A stretch of 64,000 nt of DNA from Arenicola marina (lineage: Eukaryota; Annelida; Polychaeta; Arenicolidae). Of this stretch, positions 11,101-23,100 are shown piece after piece. The number at the start of each line of letters is the position of its first letter. Positions within the stretch are counted from its first letter, which is position 1. Where the stretch lies: the NCBI GenBank assembly GCA_964019135.1, contig OZ025260.1, forward strand, positions 32,048,254 through 32,112,253, given 5' to 3'. Under the pieces are notes generated by a model. The model worked only from the letters and a program-made list of their open reading frames with translations, was not told the origin of the DNA and did not search any database. The position numbers and the translations under genes are program-made.

Positions 11101-14100
11101 TTATAATTTATATATGTGTCCCTTGTGTACACATGCCCTAAATAATATGCTTTTAATTTTTTTGCTTTAAGGCAAGATTTTTGCCGCGCCAAGTTCCATC
11201 TGGTGGACTTGGCGGGTTCTGAGCGGGCCAAGAAGACCAGAGCTGAGGGGGATCGCTTCAAGGAAGGTAATATTCGCTCCTTTCTCACCGTCATCGGCCA
11301 ACCTGCCCAGCCCAGTTGGTAAGCAGGCCTATCTGCAGATCAACAAGTCGTGGGTTCGAGCCCTGGCGCCTGTATCTGGGTTTCCTCAAACCCAATTTTA
11401 ATGTCCAGTGAAGTTTCTTATCCTTGCTTTCATGGGCACAACCGTGGCATAAAGCATAAAACTTTCATTTCCTTCTTACCATCAGACTTGTATATTGCCA
11501 TAGCTGCTAGCGGCAAGTTGTGTTGTCCTTATCTTGTAATAATTATAGTCATATCCAAATTGCGCAGCTAAAGAATGACCAAGATAAGTCAATGATATAG
11601 CAACGAATTAACTGCTCAGGTTGCATAAAAATTGCGATTAGCCTCATTTTGGTTATTGGCATGGCCATACGTCTCTAGAGCTCAATGACAGCGATCTTGC
11701 ATTGACCTCCAGGGCTCCCGATTGAAGCAGTGCGCAGACTGGCCAATACCCAGCACTTTCCGATAAAATGTTAACTGAAATGTCAATACATTTGTCTTAG
11801 CGTGATGTGTTTGCTTGACGCTGTTGTTATTGTTGTCTTCAGGGGTTCAGATCAACAAAGGTCTCCTGGCGCTGGGCAACGTCATCAGTGCGCTGGGTGA
11901 GGACGGGTGCCGGCGTGGACACATCCCTTACAGGGACTCCAAGCTCACGCGACTGCTACAAGGTAGCCTGCCATAGTCTTTGAACCGCCTGACCGAGACT
12001 AAAAACCGTAGAACCGCCGTTGCGTTTCAACGCCAGACCTAGACTACCGTAGAACCGCCGTTGCGTTTCAACGCAAGACCTATACTACCGTATAAACCGC
12101 CGTTGCATTTCAACGCTGGACTTCGGCTACCGTAGAACCGCCGTTGCGTGTTCATTTTCGTTTGGGCTATTTATAGAAACGCTTTAGCACGCACTGGCGG
12201 GTATGGCCTACAAACCATAATATGTGTGCACATGTGTTGTTAGTATTGTTTAAACAGCCGTTGTGTCTTAGAGTATTTAACGTTGGTTTATTGAGGTATA
12301 CCGCCAAGGTACAAAGATTTTGCTCAATTTCGTCGCTGGTTATGATGTTAGGTCCGTCCTATCAGTGATTTTTTTTCATCGTTGCAACCTGATATACATC
12401 GTCACAGTGTCCCTTCATTGATCAAATAGAATAATAATTAGCGTTTTGTCTTTGATACGATTTTAATCAAGACACATAGTTACATCTCTTCCGTAAAACT
12501 GTTAGACAGCAACCATTATTCTGACATGTATAAAACAAACGGTGCAATTTTTATTGGATCGCTCAGGGTTTGTGTTTTGAGGATTGTTCGCTATAATATC
12601 AGTGCGTTTTTAGCTCGTAACTTATAAAAAACATATTGGAAACCTAGAGATCAAAGAGAAGTGTTGTTTCTTTTTAGATTCTCTGGGCGGTAACAGTCAC
12701 ACCGTAATGATAGCGTGTGTGAGCCCCGCCGACTCCAACATGGAGGAGACTCTGAGCACACTGCGGTATGCCGACCGCGCCCGAAAGATCAAGAACAAGC
12801 CGGTCGTCAACCGCGACCCACAGGCTGCAGAGATCCTGCGACTGCGTAACATGGTAGGTCAGCCGCGACCCACAGGCTGCAGAGATCCTGCGACTGCGTA
12901 ACATGGTAGGTCAGCCGCGACCCACAGGCTGCAGAGATCCTGCGACTGCGTAACTTGGTAGGTCAGCCGCGACCCACAGGCTGCAGAGATCCTGTGACTG
13001 CGTAACTTGGTAGGTCAGCCGCGACCCACAGGCTGCAGAGATCCTGCGACTGCGTAACTTGGTAGGTGGACCACAGGCTGCAGAGATCCTGCGACTGCGT
13101 AACTTGGTAGGTCAGCCGCGACCCACAGGCTGCAGAGATCCTGCGACTGCGTAACATGGTAGGTCAGCCGCGACCCACAGGCTGCAGAGATCCTGCGACT
13201 GCGTAACTTGGTAGGTCAGCCGCGACCCACAGGCTGCAGAGATCCTGCGACTGCGTAACTTGGTAGGTCAGCCGCGACCCACAGGCTGCAGAGATCCTGC
13301 GACTGCGTAACTTGGTAGGTCAGCCGCGACCCACAGGCTGCAGAGATCCTGCGACTGCGTAATTTGGTAGGTCAGCCGCGACCCACAGGCTGCAGAGATC
13401 CTGCGACTGCGTAACTTGGTAGGTGGACCACAGGCTGCAGAGATCCTGCGACTGCGTAACTTGGTGGGTCAGCCGCGACCCACAGGCTGCAGAGATCCTG
13501 CGACTGCGTAACTTGGTAGGTCAGCCGCGACCCACAGGCTGCAGAGATCCTGTGACTGCGTAACTTGGTAGGTCAACCACAGGCTGCAGAGATCCTGCGA
13601 CTGCGTAACTTGGTAGGTGGACCACAGGCTGCATAGATACTGCGACTGCGTAACTTGATAGGTCAACCACAGGCTGCAGAGATCCTGTGACTGCGTAAAT
13701 TGGTTGGTCAACCTCGACCAACAGGCTTTAGAAATGCGTAGATCCGGTCTTGATCAAGAGCCTTCTTCGTCTGTCGACTGCGGAAGCTTTTGGCAGGTCG
13801 ACAGTGAAAAGAATGGCGTTGTCTGATAAGAGCGCTGGTGTTCTGTTGGTGAGTTATGTAACTGGTCAAGTCTTCAAGCTGCCCCGCCGGTGTCTCCCGC
13901 GGATCTGACAGTGAAACGTCTAAACTGCAGACCAACCAGTTGTGGGTTCGAACCGCAGAGTTATCTATGACCGTGTTGTAGGGACACTGTGGTCCAGATT
14001 ACCCGTGTGTAGAATGGTGGCCTATATACCTCAATCAATCAATCAATCATTACAAAGATAACTTGCCCCGTTGCAGTTGGGTTATTCAGCGAGTCCATTG

Positions 14101-17100
14101 GATTGTATCAGATTCACTGGTTATGGACTACCTTCCTCGTGCTATTGGTTGCAGGCGGATTAAGTGCGAGATGTCAGGTGAGGTTAGAAATGATAACATT
14201 CCATTCATGTAGAATGGTTAAAGGAACACCTGTTTTGTTGTTGCTGCAGGTGCAGGATCTCCAGTCGCAGATGGTCCAGAGCGGCAAGGCGCCGATGATG
14301 AACGTGTAAGTGTCATAGACTGGCAATGTCTGGCTTGTTTTAGCCAAGTAAAATGACGTATTCACTTCTGGGACACACTTCAGCGCTATCTCAAAGAAAA
14401 TTCCAGATGATTGTACTGGACTATGTTAAGTTTTTAGACTGAATTGCATCCAGGAAATTGACCTTGTCCTTCAGATGAAAGACAGTATGGAGAATTTTAG
14501 TGAAATTATTTGTTATGGTGACGTGATGCTGCCGGGGGGGGGGGGGGGAGGGGGGGGGTGGAAGGCCGTTGAAAACGAAACTTGGTATATTTAGTAAGTA
14601 AAACCTCTATTTTATCAGATAAATTGAATTGCGACATAATCAGCAATCAATCTGTTTCAACTTGTAGCAGCGACATCAGCGATACGTCTATCGACATGAA
14701 GACGCTGACAGATCGATACAAGGAGCTGAAGGTGCGTATCTCTCCTGGTTGCCATGGCTAACCGCGTCCGTTGCGTGATTTCTATGTGCAGGCCCCAGAA
14801 GCCCGCCGTTTGGCTATTTATAGAGACGCTATAGCACGCACTGGCGGTTCTGCGGCACTGAGACCGCTGGCATCCCACGCGACGATGGTTCTACGGTACT
14901 GAGACCGCTGGCATCCCACGCGACGATGGTTCTACGGCACTGAGACCGCTGGCATCCCACGCGACGATGGTTCTACGGTACTCAGGCGACCGGCCTCCCG
15001 GAGCCTGCACATGCACACCGCGTGAACACGCAGCGGCGGTTCTACGGTACTCAGGCGACCGGCCTCCCGGAGCCTGCTCGTGCACACCGCATGAACACGC
15101 AGCGGCGGTTCTACGGTACTCAGGCGACCGGCCTCCCGGAGCCTGCTCGTGCACACCGCATGAACACGCAGCGGCGGTTCTACGGTACTCAGGCGACCGG
15201 CCTCCCGGAGCCTGCTCGTGCACACCGCATGAACACGCAGCGGCGGTTCTACGGTACTCCGGCGACCAGCCTCCCGGAGCCTGCTCGTGCACACCGCATG
15301 AACACGCAGCGGCGGTTCTACGGTACTCAGGCGACCGGCCTCCCGGAGCCTGCTCGTGCACACCGCATGAACATGGAACGGCAGTTTAAAGGATATCGAA
15401 TAATTTCAAACAACTTAGGCGTTACTTTGAAACTGAATTGCCGCTATGAGTTTTTTTTTACTATGGAAAGACATTTCGTTTTGCAGGAGGAGAACTGTAA
15501 GTTGTCTGAGGAGCTGCGCACGCAGGTCGACCAGAATTCCGAGTTGATGGAGCGCAACATTCTGCTGGAGCTGCGGACAGACAAGCTGAAGCAAACTCTG
15601 CACGTGGTGAAGCAGAAAACTGGGTGAGTACAACATGCGGACAGACAAGCTGAAGCAAACCTTGCACGTGATGAAGCAGACAACTGGGTGAGTACAATAT
15701 TCTGCTGGAGCTGCGGACAGACAAGCTGAAGCAAACCCTGCACGTGATGAAGCAGAAGACTGGGTGAGTACAACATTCTGCTGGAGCTGCGAACAGACAA
15801 GCTGAAGCAAACCTTGCACGTGGTGAAGCAGAAAACTGGGTGAGTACAACATTCTGCTGGAGCTGCGGACAGACAAGCTGAAGCAAACCCTGCACGTGAT
15901 GAAGCAGAAAACTGGGTGAGTACAACATTCTGTTCGAGATGCGGACAGACAAGCTGAAGCAAACCCTGCACGTGCTGAAGCAGAAGAGTGGATAAGTGAA
16001 GAAGGACTTCTAGTGGAGATTACAAAAATGTCCGCTCCATGACCTGTAATGGCTGGGTCAGTCCCTGCGTTTTACCTTCATTTGGATTTGTCAATGAGGA
16101 CGTACGGCACGCAGTCGTGCAATTGGGGTACTTTACATGTAAAGGTGTGTGTTCCAAGACAAAAGCAGGGCACCTCCCTCAGTTGGTACCGAGGCTGAGC
16201 TGCAGTTCGTGGGTTCGCGCCCTGGTACCTGCATCCGGGGAAGGGTTCATCCAATCCCATGTCATGTTTTCGGGATGTTTCTTATCGCCATTTTTACCGT
16301 CATTTGCATAAAAGTGGTCTGAAGACAAAACATAATTTCCTTGATAGAAGGTCTTACAATAAATGTAGGGTTTAATTTGGCTCATGTGCGCACAAATGTG
16401 GCTCAGAACATGAATTGATTAAAGTCGTTAGTGCGCATTTTATGCTATTTTATATTTCAATTTACTTAATAAAATCTTATGAACGGTCACCTCTATAATA
16501 ATGAGATCAAATATAGGCCAAAGAAATTGCAACATTTATGAAAGGGCCGGATTTGACAGCCTGGGGAGTTAGTTTGCTGACTGACTGATCCTTGTGCAGG
16601 ATGAGCATCAGTCGCCTGGAGACGACAAAGATTCCGGAAGACGATCCCGAAGAGTCGGACGGCGACCTGCACCACATCAGCATGCTGAAGGAAATCCATG
16701 AGAAGATCACAGAAACTGAGGTAAAGTTTTATTAATAAGGTTATTTAATTGGGCCAAACGGGCCTCCGCGGCCGCGCACTGGGCTTCAGACACACAGGGG
16801 GCCGGCCCGATAGCTCAGTGGGTTAGAGCGCTCGCATTGAGTGCTTTGGTCACCTGAGAGCCTAACGGCACGTGGATCAGTGGTTCGAGCCCCGCTGTGG
16901 TCATGTCTGTGTGGTCGCAGCATAAAGATATCATGTCCTTCTTCGCAAAGAGTATGGGGTTACCCCCGGGGACATGGCTCCACTCTCTGTTCCTTCTCCC
17001 ATTGACGCGATATGACCGAAAGTGATCGCCCTGAATATACAACCAATCAGGCACACAGGCTCTATCGTCAATCACGCTCGGCGTCCGAACCTGGGTATAG

Positions 17101-20100
17101 TTTCGAATTTTATTCCTATCGTTCTCCCAGGAATTTTTTTCCAAAACAAACTAAATTTTTGCAACGTGTTAGAAATTTAAAAACAATGTTTTATCCCGTA
17201 AAAAACTGTTTTTTAACGTGTTTGAAATTGATTTTTTGAAAAAACTAACTTAACCTGGTAACCTGAATTTATCTTGAGAAATTATTATTATTTAAACAGC
17301 TGTTGGAAATAATTAATAAATTCTTCCATGCTCTTGACAGCTCGACCAGTCCCGGGCCCTGGTCGACCTGGCCACCGAGAACCTGCAGTCTGACACCTCT
17401 CAAGGGGAGGGGGACGGTGAGGAGGCAGACGGCGACGAACAACCCAACGAGCAGAAGGAGCAGAAACATCTGATGCGGCGCGCGCAGCTACAGCGCGACC
17501 TGCAGGAGCTCAACAACCGGCTGCTGATGAAGGAGGATCTCGTGGCCCAGATGAGCAACAACGAAGACAAGATGATGGAGATGAGGCAGCAGTTTAAGGT
17601 GCGTCATCGCCACCTCGCGTAAATGATAACACGGGTCAAAGGTCAGTCGAGCGCCTCCCCAGCTCAGTTGGTGAGCAGGCTGAGCTGTCTGCAGATCAGC
17701 AAGGCGTGGGTTCGAACTCTGGTGCCTGAACCCCGGCCATGTCTTTCTCCCGGGAGGTTTCTAGGCCCAATTTAACGTTCATGTTCCCAAAAGCGATTTT
17801 AAAACACTGACATTTGATTTCAGGTGACTACTCACATACCTTAGACATCATCCCTTCACTATGCTTGTAATGGTCTTATCACCCATGATCCTGACAGACC
17901 AAACACATACTCCAGACATCATGCCGTCACCATGCTTTTTATTGATGATCGGGGCAGACGAATCACATACTTCAGACATCATGCCTTCAATAGGGTTGTA
18001 ATAGTCTTATCGTCCATGATCATGGCAAACCAAACCCATACTCTAGATCTCTCAGACCGGATCGCACATTTATACAAGTCTACGGGGCGGTTGTTTCTGG
18101 TGAGAATCAAAGAAAAATAATATGTATTTCCACGCAGGACCAAATGACGGACCTAGAGAAGGAGGTTGAGAAGCTGGCCCGGGAGAGAGAAGACTTACAG
18201 CACGCCCTGGAGAAAGCCAAAACCAACCCCGCAGCCACCAAGTAAACCTTCACCCACCCACCATCCCACCCGTTTCTGTTTACAAATCTTCCATAACTAT
18301 TACGTGGGGGCCACCCTAATGGTCTAGTGGTTATCGAGTGAACCATCAGACCAGCCGTGCCGGAGTGCGGGGGTTCGCGCCCCACTGGGACCCACCCGAA
18401 TGGTTTAGTGGTTAGCGAGTAATCTCTGTCCGGCCAGCCGGAGTGCCGGAGTGTGGGGGTTCGCGCCCCACTGGGGGCCACCCGAATGGTTTAGTGGTTA
18501 GCGAGTAATCTCTGTCCGGCCAGGCGGAGTGGGGGTTCGCGCCCCACTGGGGGCCACCCGAATGGTCTAGTGGTTAGCGAGTGAGCTTGTCAGGCCAGTC
18601 GTCATGCCGGAGTGCGGTGGTTAGTGGTGGGGCTAGCTACCCCCGCGGAAGTGGCTCCGCTCCACCCTTGATCCATGATCCAAACGTTTGTAGTCTCCTC
18701 TCAATATAGCGAATGATCTTCGCTAATAAGTTAATCCTCACTGCGATATCCCACCATAGATGTTATCAACTGTCTGCGCAGAATGATGACTTTAAGCAAT
18801 GTTGTCCCAGGCATGGGCGAAACTTTAACCCCTGGCGAATACCTACCCATCACTTTTATTTTGGATTTGCCTTGTTGATATCATACCGGAGAGTTATCTG
18901 TACACGCTGTCATTGAACGTTCCACGGGCATACAAATATATGTGTTTGCGTGTTTGACGAAAGTTTGGCTGTTGCAGGGTCAGTGAACAACGCAGGAAGA
19001 GACTTCAGGAGTTGGAGGGGCAGCTACAAGCTCTGAAGAAGAAGATGACAGACCAGGCCAAGATGTTGAAGCTGAAGGACCAGGCGGAAAAACAAATGAC
19101 TCGCCTCAATGACGAAATATCGGTGAGACCTTTGCATCGGCTTTAAACTATGCTCTGTTAAAGTTGCTCATACAACAATATTTTTTCTTTGTTTTGATTG
19201 GAAGTGATGTATTTAGGTTTCCTGGCGCGTGAGAACACCCATAGTGTACATAATCAATAACGGAGCATGTTGTTAATGCCACTTGTTTAGCTCAACGCGC
19301 GCGTCTCGTGTGTTGGGAATATATGCCTTTCTTGTGTACTACGTCATCAAAATTCGGGTATCGCTGCTGCTTTTTGCCTCTTTGAATATGATAACATGGT
19401 CATTTCGTACAGACACTAGTTGGTTTGACGTCTCTTGGTAAAGGTTTCTAATCTATCTATTATAATCAATATAAAATAGTGGAATTCGGGGATTAAAATC
19501 CTTGTTCTATAATCAATGTAATTGCAGTTGTTGCCCCAGTATTTACTTCACTGAAATGTACGAAGCCTAAATTGATGACCATTACTTGTCCTTAACTTTA
19601 AGGGATTCACTGACTGCGAATATTTCCATGTTGGGTCTAAGACCATTATTATAATATGTGTTCTGTCCCACATCAGTCGATGAAAGGTCAGCGAGTGAAA
19701 ATGATGAAACAACTTCGACAAGAGTCTGAAAACTTTCGAAAGATGAAAGCCGAGAAAGACAAAGAAGTGATGCAGCTCAAAGCCAAGGTCAGTCTATAGT
19801 CAAAGACCAAGTCGACAGTATGGTCAAGGCCAAGGTCAGTCTATAGTCAAAGGCCAAGTCGACAGTATGGTCAAGGCCAAGGTCAGTCATCCCTTCTGTC
19901 GATTGATAAAAGCATCATCTGTAAGATCTGCAGAAAAAGTACTTTATTTTCATGTTTCGTTGTTATTTTTAAAGAGAAGCGGACACGTGTAGCATCTACT
20001 TTAATTCAGTTGGTTTGGCCTCTATTCGAAAGCTGCAACATGTATTCTATTGTTAAGCTCCGGCATGGGGAAGAGATCCATTAGTCCTTTAACCGTTGTG

Positions 20101-23100
20101 TCTGTCAAATGAGAACTAATTGTTCAAAATGTAATACCAACGTCTTTGACTTCTGTTTGCCGTTAGGACCGCAAGAGGGAGCTGCAGTTGGTGAAGCTGG
20201 AGCAGAAGAACGAGCGACAAAAAGCGGTACTACAGCGCAAGACGGAAGAGGTGGGTGCTCAGGATCACGGTCTGAGATCTAAGATTATGATGTGGCCTGG
20301 TTGGTGGAGGAATGATCTGTTCTTATCACTAACATTCTTTGGTAATTGGAGCCTACTCAGCATCCCTAAGTGGTGCGATAAACAGGTGAGCCACACACAA
20401 ATATGTGACGTAGTGCACGCAGTTTTACCAGCTTACAGTCAGCTGTCAAAGAAAAAAAAAGAGGCTTTTCTGCCAGATTCGCTGTTACTTTTTTAAGCAG
20501 GATTGCTCTGCCAGGCCAGACATCGTGCCGGATTCGCGCCTGGCTTTACCGGTGTTATATACAAGTATTTGTTTCGGCTTGGGTAGGCTCCTATGTATTG
20601 TGTACACGTGTTTGTCCGGTCTCGGGTTGGCTGTGTACACGTGTGTGTTAGGGCCCAAAACGTCATAGTGGCGAAAACGTCATCTAGGAGCAAATGTACA
20701 GATGCACACTGTGCCTCGATCGCCGTGTCTATTTACGGGGGCTATGAATATCTGAGGCAGTAACGCTTCAGTTTGAGATATATATTTAAGTGCATTCATA
20801 AACGAAGGAATATGGGGTATCGCCCCCCCCCCCCCTTCCAGATCGATCCATCGCTTGGAACCCTCTAAGAAAAATTAGATTTCATTATTTTCCTGCGCCT
20901 TAATTCACGAATTTCGGCATCCAAGAGGTCTCTTATTGTCAATCAATCATTCCTTTAGGCCCGAGTGGCCCCGCCCGTCTCCGTTGGAAACGCCACGTGT
21001 TGTGCGAGCGATAAACGGGGTGGTTGAAATCAAACTTCAAACTGTATATTTCATTGTAACAAGGTATGACGTTTCGGTCACTATGACGTTTTGGGCTCTA
21101 ACACACGTGTTTGTCTTGTCTCTGGTAGGCTGCTGCGGCCATGCGGCGGCTGAAGGAGTCGCTGGGCAGACAGAAGGCCGTGCAGACTGAGCGGGAACGG
21201 AAACAGGAGACGTCAGACACGACCGGCATCGGAACCCGCGTCAGGGTAGGTACCCCCGTCACCCCCCACCCTAACCCCTATCTAATCCACGCAGAGGTTG
21301 TCATGCATTTGTTGCGTCATCTGTCTCACGTTTCAACCTATACCCACCAAAAGTGAGAAAGCGAAATACCTTGGCTCGACATCGACATGGAAATGCATTG
21401 CGCGAGTAATAGATGAGCTATACAGAAACAACGCTTCTCGATTACTTGGAAGAAGACAAGCCTTCAAGCACGTGTTATACGGTAGATCGTCTTATGAGCT
21501 CTGGAATTAGACGATATGCATGAAAATGCTCTCAAACTAAATGCCGTCTCTACTGTATGTACTTCAAGTTAAGTGTTCATTATTGCTACCACTGAAGGCT
21601 ATTTTCCCGCAGTGATAATGATCACATAGTAAATACCATGCTTGAGCAGCGCTGCCTGTGTTCCCTCAGAAATGGTTGAGTCATGAGTTGGAGGTTGCTG
21701 TGGACATCGAGGAGGTCAAGCACTGCCTGGAGGGTCTGAAGAACGAGCGAACCGACCTCACCAAGCAGATGAGCCAAGTCAAGCATAAACTGGAGGAGTG
21801 GAGCTCACCCGGCAAGGTCAGGGGTCAAGGACGTTCGTTATGTCTCGTACAGGTCTCGTACAAGCATGAATCGGGTCTTGTACAGATCTTGTACAGATCT
21901 CGTACAGGTCTCGTACAAGTAAAAATCGGGCTTTATGCAGGTTTCCTGTAACTGTGATCAGGTTTTCATCGGCAGTTCCATTCACTGACCTTGGTCAGGC
22001 TTTTCATTAGCAGTACCATTCAATGACCTTGATCAGGTTTTCATTAGCAGTACCATTCAATGACCTTGGTCAGGTTTTCATTAGCAGTACCATTCAATGA
22101 CCTTGATCAGGTTTTCATTAGCAGTACCATTCAATGACCTTGGTCAGGTTTTCATCGGCAGTTCCATTCAATGACCTTGGTCAGGTTTTCATTAGCAGTA
22201 CCATTCAATGACCTTGATCAGGTTTTCATTAGCAGTACCATTCAATGACCTTGGTCAGGTTTTCATTAGCAGTACCATTCAATGACCTTGATCAGGTTTT
22301 CATTAGCAGTACCATTAAATGACCTTGATCAGTTTTCATTAGCAGTACCATTAAATGACCTTGATAAGATTTTCATTAGCAGTACCATTAAATGACCTTG
22401 ATCAGTTTTCATTAGCAGTTCCATTCAATGACCGTGGTCAGGTTTTCCTTGGCAATGCAATTCAATGACCTTGAATGTCCTGCAGAGGAGACGTTTGACC
22501 GAAAACAACGATACTACAATCGATGAGGAGAAGGAGAAATTGGAAAAACAGCTGACTGTGATGAAAGAAGAAATAGCTTACAGGTAAAGCAACGCGAAAT
22601 AATCCTCCCATATAACGTAACCACTTTAAGATGTACTCTTCTTTATTCGTATGTGAACGACAGCTTAGTTTAGGGAAGTCATTTGGAATACGACGCACTC
22701 ACAATCTACTGTGTTTTGGCGTTAAATAATGTGTTACCGGTATTTATAGTAAATTTACACCATTGTTTTCATGATTATAGATCGGCGCAGATACGTGAGC
22801 TTCAGCAAAGGATAATGGACGCGGAGCCAGGTTAATATAACATATCATTCTGGGTTGCATAGTGTGAAATGTCATGCATAATGTGAAATCCTTTCTAATG
22901 TCATGCATAATGTGAAATCCTTTCTAATGTCATGCATAATGTGAAATCTTTTCAAATGCCATGCATAATGTGAAATGTCATGCATAATGTGGCATGTCAT
23001 ACATACTGTGCAATGTCATGCATAACGACCGTGTGCTTTCCTGTTAACAGGTTAAAAGCCTAGTTAAAAATTCCGCTTTCCCTTGTTCAATAATCCTTCC

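Noticed and set aside
12854..13720. The repeated exon ends as extra coding exons of KIF4
   Set aside because: No acceptor precedes each copy in a usable frame, the unit length shifts the frame, and read-through meets stops.
14891..15627. ORFs of 140-200 codons with a 23-residue repeat
   Set aside because: The 69-bp unit is divisible by three. The only genuine coding sequence here is KIF4 exon 10 (15487-15623).
21298..21510. Possible reverse-transcriptase-like fragment ([10 protein letters not shown])
   Set aside because: Too short and without further RT motifs; the resemblance is not strong enough to call a LINE.
21955..22478. Regularly spaced repeats that could suggest a CRISPR array
   Set aside because: Direct tandem repeats without unique spacers, inside a eukaryotic intron.
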